Source: Strigamia acuminata
Lineage: Eukaryota > Arthropoda > Chilopoda > Geophilomorpha > Linotaeniidae
Assembly (NCBI GenBank): GCA_949358305.1
Contig: OX442314.1
Span: forward strand, 47,562,581 to 47,626,580
Direction: 5' to 3'
Length of the DNA stretch: 64,000 nucleotides
The notes beneath the pieces were generated by a model. That model was given only the letters and a program-made list of their open reading frames with translations, was not told the DNA's origin and ran no database searches. The first letter of the stretch is position 1. Each line of letters begins with the position of its first letter. The translations under genes were made by a program, and so were the position numbers. Positions 10,001-20,061 of this stretch are shown piece after piece.

Positions 10001-11008
10001 ACGAGTTTCCGCGGACGGGACAATCAGTCGCCAGCGATGCTATTCATAGGGCGACAGCCGTTTACTTTTTTGGATTTGGTAAAACCCAGGTGCTCGGTGA
10101 GTGTGGCGGCTACTAACTCTCGTTTCAGGAACTTTACCGTGGGCGACAGACTATGGTACAAGTCGTTTCCGGCAAGTACCCCGCCGTGGCGGCCGGGGGT
10201 TGTTTTGGAGAGGAGTGGCGAGGTCGTCTATCGCTTGAGGGATGTCCAGACCAACAAGCAAGTGGTCAGACACCTGAACCACGTGAGGAGACGTGATGCG
10301 GCGGACCCGAGCGAAGTGGTGACTTCAGTGCCGGTCGTGGCGCCGGTTACACCCGAAGGTGGGGGCGAGCAGAGGCTTTACACGTATGCGCCGTTGCCAG
10401 GGACGCCACCCGTCCTGTTGCCCCCAACACCACCAACACCACAGACGCCACCGCAACCTTTTCTCACCCCACCGCAAGTTGTGAGGCTCCCAACACCCGT
10501 GCAGGCACCTGTAGGAGCCCAAGTGGTACCAGTGGGCGGTCAAGTTCCAGTGCTAGCCCCGGAGGCGCCACCCGTGCCGACGATGACCGAGGAGGTAGCG
10601 GTCGATCAGCAGATGGAGGAACCCCACCGCGACGCCGTCAACTTGGGGCCGAGACCGAGGACGCGCGCGGCCAGAAACATCGAAATTAATTACAAAGACC
10701 TGTCCTCGGGGGAGGAGGAAGATGACGAGGAAACGGTTTTGGCCAGCTACCGCAATGCACCAGTGGCGAGACTACCCAAACACGGGCTAAAAGTCGCTGA
10801 GATGGTGCGGATGGAGCCCATACAAGATCTAGACCAACCTGGTCCAAGTGGGACGGCGGATCCTTTGGAGAGAGGGGCACCACGCACCACTTTGCCGACG
10901 AAGAAGTCTGGTAAAGGACCCCCAGATAAAGCGCAACTTTACAGCAAGGAGGACGCGGAACGGACCCGCCTGCTGCTGAAACGCATGGCAGATAAGGGAA
11001 AGCAGTAA
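6797..11008 (+). CDS. E3 pol polyprotein with nucleocapsid at its start
   Basis: In order: RG-rich stretch (6842-6990), zinc knuckle CFRCGGPHFVRDC (about 7025), aspartic protease LLDTGS (about 7375), reverse transcriptase with VYLDD (about 8341), RNase H with AADAS (about 8785), integrase HHCC zinc domain (HEGHPG...CVIC, 9448-9560) and DDE core with HIDYAGP, VSDNGAQF and GQAERS (9630-9915). A Pro-rich tail (about 10380-10580) and an acidic segment (10700-10740) extend the C-terminus. All catalytic motifs look complete. The frame overlaps gag by about 205 bases in the -1 register. The first in-frame ATG is not obvious; it was probably made as one Gag-Pol protein before gag broke. Confidence 0.9.
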   Translation, partial: RANQGASFGGIDAVGEGGRRGSQRGRGRANQFGSPGFSGAGTSAPRGSLQRPWRGRQGQSSGRGGQPVKRDGTPVDCFRCGGPHFVRDCPFEPALGPRAGQDQRPGGRMIGEWRKKANDQEGACPPATFPAEVDGSFGGAGGSDEKWRQRNVPINVIQEQDEDFALFHVVGARVRSPPLIVRVILNSFRLNLLLDTGSELSVLNATDCNVLLTKRLITRRAITPTSVKLFAYQHQPIEVLGQVWLNMHMGEVTARVNFVVVGRQGPSLIGRDAVQKFGWHNISAALISGDRRDPAPPAEGDGAAVSGQHPSASPVDHVEVSSASAQRAGSLSELLLRYAHVFSECLGTYKGEPVDLILRPDAVPRFYRPRPIPLPLRDAVSLEIDDLISKGVFKPIPFSVWGTPLVTVQKKDGGVRLCGDYRSTVNANLQPDPYPLPRIAELLASIGRARFFSTLDLRQAYLQIPLSERSAVIAAVNTPKGLMAVTRLPFGTMPSAGIFQRIIISVLDGVPRIFVYLDDILVATWDLPEHLWVLEQIFRRLADRGLHLAREKCLFCESGLNFLGFSISQKGVRPISSKVEAVLAIPPPVDVKQLRTFLGMVAFYAVFIEHLADKATPLYELLCAEAIWVWNQRRQQAFDGIKRALTSAPILTYYDLHRPLVIAADASPYGVGAVLAHVDKLEREHPVAFASRSLSRAESNYAHIDKEALSVVFAVKKFHIYLMGREFTIYTDHKPLLGILGPDRPIPLVVSPRMLRWALLLSAYSYVLRYRRGADNSNADVLSRFPCDPAPAEVDDRPVFLVEMEGENLLTAAEVAKVTAIDSDLITVVAAVREGDFASLAGRPELAVYANRFEELSLMAGVLLWGARVVVPGALQPRMLRLLHEGHPGIVAMKKRARSAVWWAGITPQIINFVQKCVICAQSRPLPPHTLPISWPRAEEPWARVHIDYAGPIQSQMVLVLVDAYSGWIEARATRTATSATTISILRRVFSTFGLPHLLVSDNGAQFTSAEFASFLRRNGVEHMFSPPYHAQSNGQAERSVRWVKDRLAKFTKRDLELRLLRLMLYQHTSFRGRDNQSPAMLFIGRQPFTFLDLVKPRCSVSVAATNSRFRNFTVGDRLWYKSFPASTPPWRPGVVLERSGEVVYRLRDVQTNKQVVRHLNHVRRRDAADPSEVVTSVPVVAPVTPEGGGEQRLYTYAPLPGTPPVLLPPTPPTPQTPPQPFLTPPQVVRLPTPVQAPVGAQVVPVGGQVPVLAPEAPPVPTMTEEVAVDQQMEEPHRDAVNLGPRPRTRAARNIEINYKDLSSGEEEDDEETVLASYRNAPVARLPKHGLKVAEMVRMEPIQDLDQPGPSGTADPLERGAPRTTLPTKKSGKGPPDKAQLYSKEDAERTRLLLKRMADKGKQ

Positions 11009-11238
11009 GAGTCAAGTGCCCATATGGTGTAATTTTAAAACAAAAAAAAAGTGTCTGAAATTGTATAAAGAGGTTGTTTTTATTAGCAAAGAGGCAAGAG
11101 TTGTAGGTTGTGGTTTCTTGGTGGAAAGTTGAAATTATAAAGTGTTGTATTTAAGAAGTTTTAATCACTAGATCTATAGATTTTGATTAAGTTAAAAATG
11201 TGAAATTACAAGTGATAAACATTGTAACTGGGGAGGAA
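11009..11238 (+). other. E3 3' noncoding region and polypurine tract
   Basis: After the pol stop there are 230 noncoding bases. Directly before the 3' LTR lies GGGGAGGAA (11230-11238), the polypurine tract that primes plus-strand DNA synthesis. Confidence 0.8.
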
Positions 11239-11442
11239 TGTTAGATTCTGATGATAAATTGGTTGTTAAGTGCAATATGACGGTTGTAACAATATGCCAT
11301 GGCTGGTAATTGTTTGTAAACTAGCCATGGCAACACATACATTCTGGAATTCAGTCGTGAGCGACAGTTCAATAAATGAAGAAGTTGAGTGCATTCTTCC
11401 TATCCAAATCTAGAGTTGTGTATCATTTATAAGGATTTATCA
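11239..11442 (+). repeat. E3 3' LTR
   Basis: Same 204-bp sequence as 5711-5914, ending at TTTATCA, followed by the GTATA target duplication. Confidence 0.9.
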
Positions 11443-11447
11443 GTATA

Positions 11448-13000
11448 CAGAGTGTCCCAAATGACCAAAGCCAGTCAAATAATGAAAAGACAATTTGAGT
11501 GCGATGAATTAATCGAATGTAGTACTGTACTAGTAAACTGAGTGAGGGTATTTCAAAAAGTTGACCTCTGACCTTTTCTTCAAGGTCATTCCAACTCTAA
11601 CTTTTAAACTAAGACTGGTAGAGCAAAATTCTCAATTGAAAAAAGAAAGAGCACCTTCTGTTCAGTAGAAAACTGCTCATCAAATTTACTTCGACACAAT
11701 AACAGATAAAATTACGAAAAAAATAAATCGTCAAAAAGTCAAAACATTCCAAGAAAAGTGCTTTATTTTGCCGACTTTCTAAGTACTTCTGCAAAAAGTT
11801 CTCAAAGTGGCCACCATTCACATCAACGTTTACTATTGCTTCTTGTAGCATTGCAACATGTATCGAATGGCAAGCATCTCTCACCCGTTGTTGGAGATCA
11901 TCTACATCAGTTGGTGGAGTTGAGTAAACCTTGTCCTTCAGATATCCCCACAAAAAGAAATCAAGGAGTGTCAGGTCCGGAGATCGTGGAGGCCATCTGA
12001 CAGGTCCATACAGGCCCATCCAGTTAGGGTTTCGGTACCGGGAAACCGGACGAGAAATCTCGGTACCGGGAACCGGGAAATTTCAAAAATTACCGGTTCC
12101 GTCAAAACGTCATTGAAACGTTACATTTTTATAAAGTTTCAATGATGATCCAGTTATGTCCAAAAGTATAATTCAGAAATGCTGTTACACTGCGGAGTTT
12201 ATGGGGTGGTGCTCCATCTTGTTGGAACCAAGTCGTTTGTAAGTTGCCAAGGGCAAAAAGTCGCCCCATTCTGATCTCCCACGTGCTCTTGCAAGAGTGC
12301 CTCATAACGACATCCATTCAGTGTACCAGCACAAAATAGAGGTCCAATAATTCTGCCATTCCAAAATCCTGCCCACACATTTATTGATCACTGAATTTGG
12401 TGGCCAGTTTCCTGAATCTAATGGGGGTTTGTTCCGGCCCAAAAATGTTGATTGTGTCGATTAACGATTCCATCCCGTGAAAATTTAGACTCATCTGACC
12501 ACAAAACAGTATTTAGAAACCCAGGATTCTCATCTAGTTTAATCAACATCAGGTTGCACCAATCAAAGCGTGATTGGTAATCATTGTCATGCAATGCCTG
12601 TACTAGTTGCATGTGATATGGATGGAGTTTGTTTCTATGCAGTATTCTCCACACTGTTGATTTCGGCACACCCGACTGGTCCGCAACATCACTGACACTA
12701 GTGTGTAGATTTTGTTGAATGAATGCAAGAATATCTGCATAGTCAACATCTGCACATCTTTAGCTTGGTGCTGGTTTTCGTTTTTTTAAACTGCCAGTTG
12801 TTTGTAGGCGATTCACGATTTCTGTAATGAAAGCTCTTTAAGGATGTTGGCGAGCTGGATACCTTTGTATGTAAGTACAGCCTTGGACGTAAAAAACGTC
12901 CCAGTCCAGCTTGAAGCTCACCTGCAGAATGAGTGTTTTCGGCTGTATCCACCAGGTAGTGCAAAAACTCACTGATAAGTTGTGACAAATTGACATTTAA
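11448..13000 (-). pseudogene. Decayed IS630/Tc1-like transposon with broken transposase
   Basis: The left terminus CAGAGTGTCCCAAATG at 11448, next to TA, is the type of end common in arthropod IS630/Tc1-like elements. Minus-strand transposase pieces appear in order: HTH linker and PKSTVWRIL (about 12660), VLWSDESKF (first catalytic Asp, about 12495), FQQDGAPPH (second Asp, about 12215), then PVRWPPRSPDLTLLDFFLWG (third acidic residue, about 11995). They lie in different frames separated by stops, and the copy is further split by a 121-bp insertion at 12027-12147. The right terminus is not visible, so the element is truncated. Confidence 0.85.
12027..12147. mobile_element. Small inserted element in the transposase remnant
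   Basis: A 121-bp insert is flanked by the direct repeat ATCCAGTTA (12018-12026 and 12148-12156), and it interrupts the conserved region between the second and third catalytic residues of the surrounding transposase. The interior repeats GGTACCGGGAA-type words and ends with a hairpin (CATTGAAAC...GTTTCAATG). An 8 to 9-bp duplication suggests hAT or Mutator mobilisation; the ends are too short to decide. Confidence 0.55.
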
Positions 13001-13952
13001 ATGATGTCACACAATCACCTTCACATCATGGGTTTGGATGCATTTCATGTCGTGCGCTGGTGCGGTGAGGATCGATGTATCCCGGATGTATCCGGTAAAA
13101 AATGGCGCGACCCGAGAGAGATAGAGAGAGACAGCATTTAGTTTTCACGTTTGAGGGTGAGTGATTTTTTCTCAAAATGTTGAAATGTTGAAATAAAGAA
13201 ACGTATGGTACCGTAACATTTCGTGTTGTTTCATTTGATTTCTATTGTGAGCGAAATGATGAAAAATGGCGAGCGAGAGAGATGAGATGACGTTCGAGGC
13301 GACGAACGTCACGTACAGTACGGTTTTGTTTCAGACAAATTTCAGACAAATTTATTTATTTATTTATTTCAGACAAATTTCAAATAATTTTTCCAAATTT
13401 TTTTGAGAAATTTCAACTACTTTTCCCAGTTTTCGTGCAATTTTGCCAAAAATATCGACATAATTGCTGAAATTTCTCAAAAATACTGCTTGGTTAGAAA
13501 CATGTGGAGCGGAACGAGCAGTTTGGAATTGCCGCAGCATTAATGTTTACGTTAACGTTAACGCACCGGGGCGGATACGGAACCGCGCGGAAAAGGAACC
13601 AAGGTGTTTATTATCATTTCATTATTTCTTTGATTTATTCTTAAATTCAACGCGGAATAGGGACAACGCGGAATAGGGAGTTTTTTGACGCGTAATGGGG
13701 ACACGCGGATCGGGCCCCCGCGGATTAGGTCCTGGCCGGATGAGAGGAGATACAGAAAATCTTTCGTTACGAGATCGAGAGACGGTTTTATTTCACAAGA
13801 GGAAAGAAGTCGCGAGAAGTCATCGCCATCTTGCAACGTCGTGACGTCGATGTCGGGAAGCCAGCGCCATTTCATTAAGTATTTCGTTTAGTCATTTTAT
13901 ATTTTGTTTAACGGTAAAACGTAATCTCTTAAGTAAAAGCATGTATTTCATA
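13001..13952. other. No gene seen
   Basis: Bases 13001-13952 hold AT-rich DNA, a short (ATTT)n run at 13350-13366, GA-rich patches, and a GC-rich patch with repeated CGCGGAATAGGGA words (13655-13680). Short open frames on both strands show no domain. I see nothing that supports a gene. Confidence 0.5.
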
Positions 13953-15197
13953 CAGTAGCGGTCAAAAGTATGCATCCAAACGGTTTTTCTTGAATAACTT
14001 TGATTTGGATTTGCCAAAGGGTTTGTAATTTTAACCACTTACTACCAGCACTAAATAGAATATTCATACAAAAAATTGGATCAATCCATCAATAACTTTT
14101 TTTTTATTGCTAAAAATGTCCAAATGCTGTGATCAAAAGTAAGCATCCATTGCAATGTTGGGGGGAATCGAATAAATAGTGCCACAACATTTGCATATTT
14201 GGACCTTTTGACTATTCAATACACTAGTCTCAATGGCTCAGCGCAAATATTTAGCTTCTCCTATCAAGAATGCAATTGTGAAAAGCATAAACGATGGAAA
14301 TATCTACAGCAAGTCAATTTGGGATTGCAAGAGAGTCAATTAGTGGAATTATGAAACGTTTTAGGCAACGTGGTGAAGTGAACCGAGCCCCCAAATCTGG
14401 CCGACCTCGAGCAACAACAACTAGAGAGGATAAGTTGATTAAAAGACTCTCCATGGCTGCCGCCACAAAAAATGAATCAGACATAAACCTTGAAATGAAG
14501 GCTGATTACTAGATAAATGTCAGTGTTTCTACAACAAAACGTAGACTTAGTGATGCTGGACTCCATGGTAGAAGACCAGCTAAGAAAACGTTAATTTCAA
14601 AGAAAAACAGGAAGGCCCGACTGATGTTTGCACGTGAGCACAAACATTGGACCTCAAAACAGTGGGCCAAGGTTCTGTGGAGCGATGAATCAAAGTTCTT
14701 ATTATTTGGGACCGATGGAATAAAGTATGTTCGTCGTCCTGTTGGCCAGAAATTCCATCCATGGGCCCAGCAACCGACTGTGAAGCATGGTGGAGGCGGC
14801 ATCATGGTTTGGGGCTGTTTCAGTCGTGAGAGGATGGGACCACTTTTCTGTATTGATGGCATCATGGACAAAATTATGTACAGAGACATTCTTGAAAAAC
14901 AAATGTCACCATTTGCTGCCAAAAGTTTTTCTATAAAATACTAATGTGTAAATAATTGCTAATAAACATATGTATTATTTGAGTGAAGTTAACTAACACT
15001 GGATGCTTACTTTTGATCACAGCATTTGGACATTTTTGGCAGTAAAAAAAAAAGTTATTAATGGATTGATCTAATTTTTTGTACATATATTCTATTTGGT
15101 GCTGGTAATGAGTGGTTAAAATTACAAACTGTTTGGCAAATCCAAATCAAAGTTACTCAAAAAAAACCGTTTGGATGCTTACTTTTGACCGCTACTG
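13953..15197 (+). mobile_element. Tc1-family transposon, defective
   Basis: The ends CAGTAGCGGTCAAAAGTA (13953) and its complement ending at 15197 form long inverted repeats of roughly 220 bp, flanked by TA duplications (13951-13952, 15198-15199). The 1245-bp element contains one transposase gene in pieces. It is shorter than typical full-length Tc1 elements (about 1.6 kb) because the C-terminal third of the gene is missing. Confidence 0.9.
14234..14943 (+). pseudogene. Tc1 transposase, frameshifted and C-terminally deleted
   Basis: It begins at ATG 14234 (AQRKYLASPIKNAIVKS), shifts frame near 14300, continues as FGIARESISGIMKRFRQ and KSGRPRATT (paired HTH with GRPR linker), stops at 14512, then resumes with TTKRRLSDAGLHGR, VLWSDESKFLLFG (first catalytic Asp), HGGGGIMVWGCFS and IMDKIMYRDIL. 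Text corresponding to the second Asp (DNDPKH-type) and the Glu is absent, and the frame ends at SFSIKY. It cannot be catalytic. Confidence 0.85.
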
Positions 15198-15458
15198 TAT
15201 CTTATTGTATTTTTCATGATTTATTCAAAGCAACAGAAAAAATCCTTGTGTGAGTTAATTGAAACAACTTTGTGTTTATTTGTCAAGTTAGTTAAAATCT
15301 GTTTAAGAAGTAGAATTAGTTATATATTTAGTTTTAGAGTTTGTGTAAGTCCTGTTACGTCAATCCGTAGTGATTTTAATTTAAGTATAGTAACTTTGGG
15401 AGATTAAGTCAGGATCACTACAATGTGAACTACATACTTTCACATGTTTGCTGATTGC

Positions 15459-15593
15459 TGTAGTGTTCTGAATCAATGACACAGACGCATCGGTTGTAGT
15501 GTTAAGAATGAGTGAGTGCATACGCACTCGGCATTTAGCCTTTAATCATGCTGCCACCTGGTGGCAATTATCTCGTGTCCCAAGGACACTACA
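15459..15593 (-). repeat. E4 3' LTR
   Basis: 135 bp, TG...CA ends, same sequence as 20062-20196. On the minus strand it is preceded by the polypurine tract at about 15596-15612. Confidence 0.95.
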
Positions 15594-15810
15594 TCACTCT
15601 TTTCTTTTTAAAGTTTATCTTCACATACAATCTTTTTTCAAATAATAACATCATAATAACAATACATTTCCATGTAAACAAATAAATAATAACAATTCAA
15701 TTTTAAAATAAACAATATTAATTTGAACATTGTCCAGGCCTGAACTCTTTTCTTTTAACCCTTTACACAAATTATTAATTACTTAGTTATTTCTTTAACA
15801 CATCAACACC

Positions 15811-18800
15811 TTATTTTGGAACCCATTGCCCATACCAATCCGGCGGCTTCTTTTCTCTTGCTGACCGCCGTGGCACGAACTCAGCTGGCGCCTCAACTCG
15901 CTGCTCTTCTTCAACCCTCTCCTCCGCGTCCACGTCGTTCAAAACAGGATATTGATCAGTTTCCCCTGCTTCTCCTTGTGTCGCTTCCTCGAGAGCTGGA
16001 TCTGGAACGGTTAAGATGTCATCTAATTGCTCTTGTTCGTACCTTCTCACGTGCGTCACATTCCGCCTAATCAGTCCTCCATCGGGAGCTCTTAATATTA
16101 CACAATTGCCTTTCTTATTGTGTACAATAAAGGTGTCTCTTTCAAAAGCTAAGTCTAATTTGTGTTTTCTTGGTTTTGACACCAAAACGTGGTCACCAAT
16201 TCTAATGTCCATATGTACGCTCCTACGATTTAAATCGGCGTACTCTTTTGATTTCGACTTTTCCAACGCGTCTCTCTCTTTTACACGTTTATGTAGTCCT
16301 CCTTTTTGTGGTCGCAGTAAATACGGGATCTTGTTGTTCATCAAACGCCCCGTCATTAATTCATACAGAGAAACTCCCGTCGTCCTGTGCGGCGTGCTAC
16401 GATATGACTGCAGGAATTCGCCCAACGCCTTTTTCCAATTTCCTTTTTCAATTTGCGCAGAGCGAAATGCCTTTACGAAGGACTTATTCAAGCGTTCAAC
16501 TTGGCCATTGGCCTGGGGCCAGTATGGCGTGACCCTTCGGTGTTCAATTCCGCATTCCTCCATAAAGTCCTTAAATTCCGCAGCTACGAACTGTGGGCCG
16601 TTGTCCGACGTAATGGATTTCGGCAAACCCCAACCATCAAACACGTAGCTCAACCACGAAATTATTTTCTCCGTCTTGGTCGATTTTAGAATCGCTGCTT
16701 CCGGCCAACGCGAATAATAGTCTACCAGCACCACAATTGAGCAGCCATTTTGAAATGGCCCGCACAAATCGATAGCAAGATCTCTCCACGGTCCCTCCGG
16801 TAGTTTTGTGCTCCTGATTGGTTCTGGCTTTTCAGTTGGTCCGTTGAACTGGCATGCCCGACACGCGCGAACCATCCGCTCTACATCTCTGTCCAGTCCC
16901 GGCCACCATACCTTTTCACGAAGGCGCTGTTTCGTTCTAACAACCCCTTGATGTCCTATGTGTGCCAATTTGATAATTTTGTCTCTTAATTTCTTTGGTG
17001 GTACGATTCGCGTCCCTCTCAGCAAAATTCCCCTCATCATTGTCAATTCCAATCTCACCGACTGAAATCTGGCCAATTCTTGTGGAAACTTCTTTCCCTC
17101 TGTCAAAAATTTTCCAATTTCTTGAATTTCTGAATCTGCTTTTGAAGCTCGGCCAATTTCCGTCATTGCTTTGGGAACTGCATTGTTGACAATAAAACAA
17201 ACGTATTTTTCGCTTTCTCCAATTATCATCTTTCCTTCATCGGTTGGAAGTAAACGTGACAAAGCATCGGCAATGTTTGATGTTCCTGGTTTATGCCTCA
17301 CAACAAATTGGAATGGTTGCAGCCGTAACACCCATCTTTCTATGCGAGCCGACGGCTTTGAGCGCGCTGAATAAATAACTTCTAGTGCCTTGTGGTCGGT
17401 CACTAGTTGAAACTCGAGTCCAATCAAATATAGCCTGAACTTTTCACAAGCCCAGACTACTGCCAACGCCTCTTTCTCAGTTTGCGAGTACCGCCTTTCT
17501 ACTTGAGAGAGTGTGCGGCTTGCAAAAGCGACTGGTTTCTTTTCCCCACCGCTCTGACGCTGTAAAAGTACCGCTCCGAGTCCCACCGGTGACGCGTCGA
17601 CCACTAACTGCGTTTCTGCATCCTTCCTGAAGAAAGCTAATGTCTCAGCTCTGCACAACATGTCCTTTAAGGCCTGAAACGCTCTTTCCTGCACGGCTGT
17701 CCACTCAAACGTCACGTCCTTTCGGGCTACGCTCCTCAGCGGTTCAGCGACTGACGCAAAATTTCTAATGTAGCGCGCGCAATAGTTTGCGAGGCCCAAA
17801 AAGCTTCGCACTTCGGTTGTTGTCTTCGGCGCTACTGCGTTCCGTACCGCTTTCACCTTCTGTTCGGCAACCGATATTCCATCTTTCGAGATAATGTGTC
17901 CCAAAAAATCCAGTCGTTTGAGTCCAAACCGACACTTTTTCAAATTCAGTGTTAAACCATTTTGCTCCAACACCGTCAAAACCTTTGCCAAACGAATATC
18001 GTGCTCTCGAACTGTCTTTCCATAAACGACAATGTCGTCTAGACTATTTCGTGTGCCATCACACTCTTTTAAAATGTTCTGCAGAATTCGTTGAAACTCC
18101 TCTGGCGCTGAGGCGATCCCGAAAAACAATCTTTTGAAGCGATATAACCCTCGGTGGGTTACAAAAACCGTATATTTCCTTGAACTTTCTCGCAATGGGA
18201 TTTGCCAATAACCCCACTTGCAATCCAACTTCGTGATCAACTCCGCGCCGTCTATTTCTTCAAGAACTTCGTCCATTGTTGGAAGAGGGTGTCGAGATCT
18301 TTTAACCGCTTGGTTGACGGCCCTCATATCCAAACAAATTCTGATACTTCCATCCGGTTTTGTCACCGGGACCATGGGTGAAACCCATTCCGTCGGCCCC
18401 GTCACTGGTTCGATTATATCTTGTCGTAATAAATTGTCGATTTCGTCGTCCACCATCTTCCTGATGTGGAAAGGAATTCTCCGCACTGATTGCGCGACTG
18501 GCTTCACTGCCTCATCGACATATAGGTCCAATTCAAAGTCCCTTAATTTTCCTACTCCTGAAAATATATTAATGTGTTTTCTCACTTCTTCCGCTAATTC
18601 TGGTCGCATTCCATTCAAAACCGCGTCAAAAGCATCGCTCTCCTCGATTGTGCACACTGTCGCCTCTTTCAAACTCATCAGCTCCAATTGTCGTGATGTC
18701 TTCTTCCCCAACAACGGCATGTTTCCTTTCGGCACAACAATGAACTTCGAGTGTACGCTCTTTCCTCCGGCTCTGATTTCTGCGTTAAATTGTCCCCTCG

Positions 18801-19917
18801 TCTCTAATGGTTGTTCAACTCCATAAGCGAACAGTTTTGTCCTCACTGGTTCCAACCGCATTCCCTGTACTTTTAACAAATTCCATGTTTTTAAATCAAC
18901 TACATTTACCGTCGAACCTGAGTCCAATAACACGTCCACTTTCTGGTTTTCAATCATGACTTCTACTTTGTCTTCCTTGTCGTGGGACGCCACACGGAAA
19001 ACGTATTCATTGTCGTCGTCTTCCTCTCGTTCTCGAACTCCAACGTATCGTACGCGTTCCGTTCCTCTCTGGCCTCCTCGTCCTCGTGGAAATTTTAATC
19101 TGCATACCTTTTCAAAATGTCCAACTTTGTGGCAAAAACTACACTCTTTACCTTTCGCAATTTTGCAATCATTTGCAAAGTGTCCTTTCTGCCCACATCG
19201 AAAACATTCCAAATCTGTTTTTACACCTTGTTTTGAATCTCCTTTTCCTTGTTTCCAAGTTGCTTCTTCACTTTTCCGAAAATTTCCACGGTTTTTGTTA
19301 CTTCCTCGTCCTCGAAACGACGATTTCCCTCTCTCAACTCGATTCACCGTTTCTTCTTTAATTTTAACAACGTTTTCAATTTCCATGACGGTCGCGTGCC
19401 GTTCACTTGCTTCTCCCGCTCTTGCTAATTTTAATAGCGACGCCAAAGTGAGCTTATCCTCCCGTAGCAGTCGTCTCCTTAGCGTCCTATCTCTCCCTTT
19501 TTCTAGAATCTGATCCACAATTAAATCTTCTTCTAAAGTACCGTACTCACATGCTTTGACAGCGGCCTTCAACCGTGTCACGTACGTATCCATAACCTCC
19601 GTCGCTTCCTGGCTCAGCTGTCTAAACGCATGTCGTTCGTAACGTAAATTTTTCCGCGGGTTGAAATACTTGGCCAACGCTTCCGTCGTCGTCTTGTACG
19701 TCTTTTTTTCATCGTCCAATAACGTGTCGTAAATATCTTGCACTTCAGTACCTGCTAAATGCAATAAAATGGCCTTTTTCTGCGCCTCATCCGTTATCGT
19801 GGATGCAGTGAGGTAAAATTCCAGTGACTTCATCCATTTAGTCCACCTTTGATCCAGATTTCCCTCGGAAATTACGAATCCGCTCAACGCTGGCAAGGTC
19901 AAACTGGACGTCGCCAT
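15811..19917 (-). CDS. E4 Gag-Pol polyprotein, 1368 residues
   Basis: Retrotransposon polyprotein for particle formation, reverse transcription and integration. Capsid-like region 1-180; two CCHC zinc knuckles at about 238-251 and 259-272; protease LLDSGS with Asp near 332; reverse transcriptase with NSLDDIVVYG near 625-633; RNase H with VVDAS (Asp near 774); integrase HHCC domain (HIGHQG...CRAC, 986-1022) and DDE core with Asp 1050, Asp 1105 and Glu 1141. The YxDD tyrosine of the polymerase is replaced by Ser, a variation known in this group. The ATG at 19917 gives MATSSLTLP, a natural Gag start. The single gag-pol frame has no stop or shift. Everything needed for an autonomous element is present. 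Confidence 0.95.
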   Translation of the reverse strand: MATSSLTLPALSGFVISEGNLDQRWTKWMKSLEFYLTASTITDEAQKKAILLHLAGTEVQDIYDTLLDDEKKTYKTTTEALAKYFNPRKNLRYERHAFRQLSQEATEVMDTYVTRLKAAVKACEYGTLEEDLIVDQILEKGRDRTLRRRLLREDKLTLASLLKLARAGEASERHATVMEIENVVKIKEETVNRVERGKSSFRGRGSNKNRGNFRKSEEATWKQGKGDSKQGVKTDLECFRCGQKGHFANDCKIAKGKECSFCHKVGHFEKVCRLKFPRGRGGQRGTERVRYVGVREREEDDDNEYVFRVASHDKEDKVEVMIENQKVDVLLDSGSTVNVVDLKTWNLLKVQGMRLEPVRTKLFAYGVEQPLETRGQFNAEIRAGGKSVHSKFIVVPKGNMPLLGKKTSRQLELMSLKEATVCTIEESDAFDAVLNGMRPELAEEVRKHINIFSGVGKLRDFELDLYVDEAVKPVAQSVRRIPFHIRKMVDDEIDNLLRQDIIEPVTGPTEWVSPMVPVTKPDGSIRICLDMRAVNQAVKRSRHPLPTMDEVLEEIDGAELITKLDCKWGYWQIPLRESSRKYTVFVTHRGLYRFKRLFFGIASAPEEFQRILQNILKECDGTRNSLDDIVVYGKTVREHDIRLAKVLTVLEQNGLTLNLKKCRFGLKRLDFLGHIISKDGISVAEQKVKAVRNAVAPKTTTEVRSFLGLANYCARYIRNFASVAEPLRSVARKDVTFEWTAVQERAFQALKDMLCRAETLAFFRKDAETQLVVDASPVGLGAVLLQRQSGGEKKPVAFASRTLSQVERRYSQTEKEALAVVWACEKFRLYLIGLEFQLVTDHKALEVIYSARSKPSARIERWVLRLQPFQFVVRHKPGTSNIADALSRLLPTDEGKMIIGESEKYVCFIVNNAVPKAMTEIGRASKADSEIQEIGKFLTEGKKFPQELARFQSVRLELTMMRGILLRGTRIVPPKKLRDKIIKLAHIGHQGVVRTKQRLREKVWWPGLDRDVERMVRACRACQFNGPTEKPEPIRSTKLPEGPWRDLAIDLCGPFQNGCSIVVLVDYYSRWPEAAILKSTKTEKIISWLSYVFDGWGLPKSITSDNGPQFVAAEFKDFMEECGIEHRRVTPYWPQANGQVERLNKSFVKAFRSAQIEKGNWKKALGEFLQSYRSTPHRTTGVSLYELMTGRLMNNKIPYLLRPQKGGLHKRVKERDALEKSKSKEYADLNRRSVHMDIRIGDHVLVSKPRKHKLDLAFERDTFIVHNKKGNCVILRAPDGGLIRRNVTHVRRYEQEQLDDILTVPDPALEEATQGEAGETDQYPVLNDVDAEERVEEEQRVEAPAEFVPRRSAREKKPPDWYGQWVPK

Positions 19918-20035
19918 TTTTAAATGTCTCGGAAATCACTTCACACTTGCGCAAAAATCCAATTTTTTCCACAATAATTTAATCCACACACACCTGCATT
20001 GTCATTAATCCTTTTTCACCGTATTGTTTTAAAGT

Positions 20036-20061
20036 TCGTTCAATCTCATCATCGTCGCCAT
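20036..20061 (-). other. E4 primer binding site, tRNA-Ser-like
   Basis: On the minus strand, one base after the 5' LTR, the text TGGCGACGATGATGAGATT starts. The first nine bases and several later blocks match the complement of the 3' end of metazoan tRNA-Ser(GCT) (TGGCGACGAGGATGGGATT). mag-group elements are known to use tRNA-Ser, so the assignment fits; mismatches leave some doubt. Confidence 0.6.

Larger units (their letters stand above)
5711..11442 (+). mobile_element. Ty3/gypsy retrotransposon E3, mag-like, complete ends
   Basis: LTRs of 204 bp at 5711-5914 and 11239-11442 start TGTTAGATTC and end TTTATCA; I find no difference between them. The 5-bp duplication GTATA flanks the element (5706-5710 and 11443-11447). 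Gene order is gag, zinc knuckle, protease, reverse transcriptase, RNase H, integrase. The single gag-pol style and the integrase and capsid text fit the mag (K02A2.6-like) group. Coding GC is clearly higher than in the surrounding AT-rich DNA. Identical LTRs imply a recent insertion, yet gag carries a frameshift. It sits exactly at the TA next to the terminal CAGAGTGTCCC of an IS630-like element. Confidence 0.9.

Noticed and set aside
15816-19513. Plus-strand open frames opposite E4, including one of 210 and one of 202 residues
   Set aside because: They are antisense shadows of the conserved Gag-Pol frame, lack domains, and follow its codon structure. The same applies to antisense frames opposite E1, E2 and E3.
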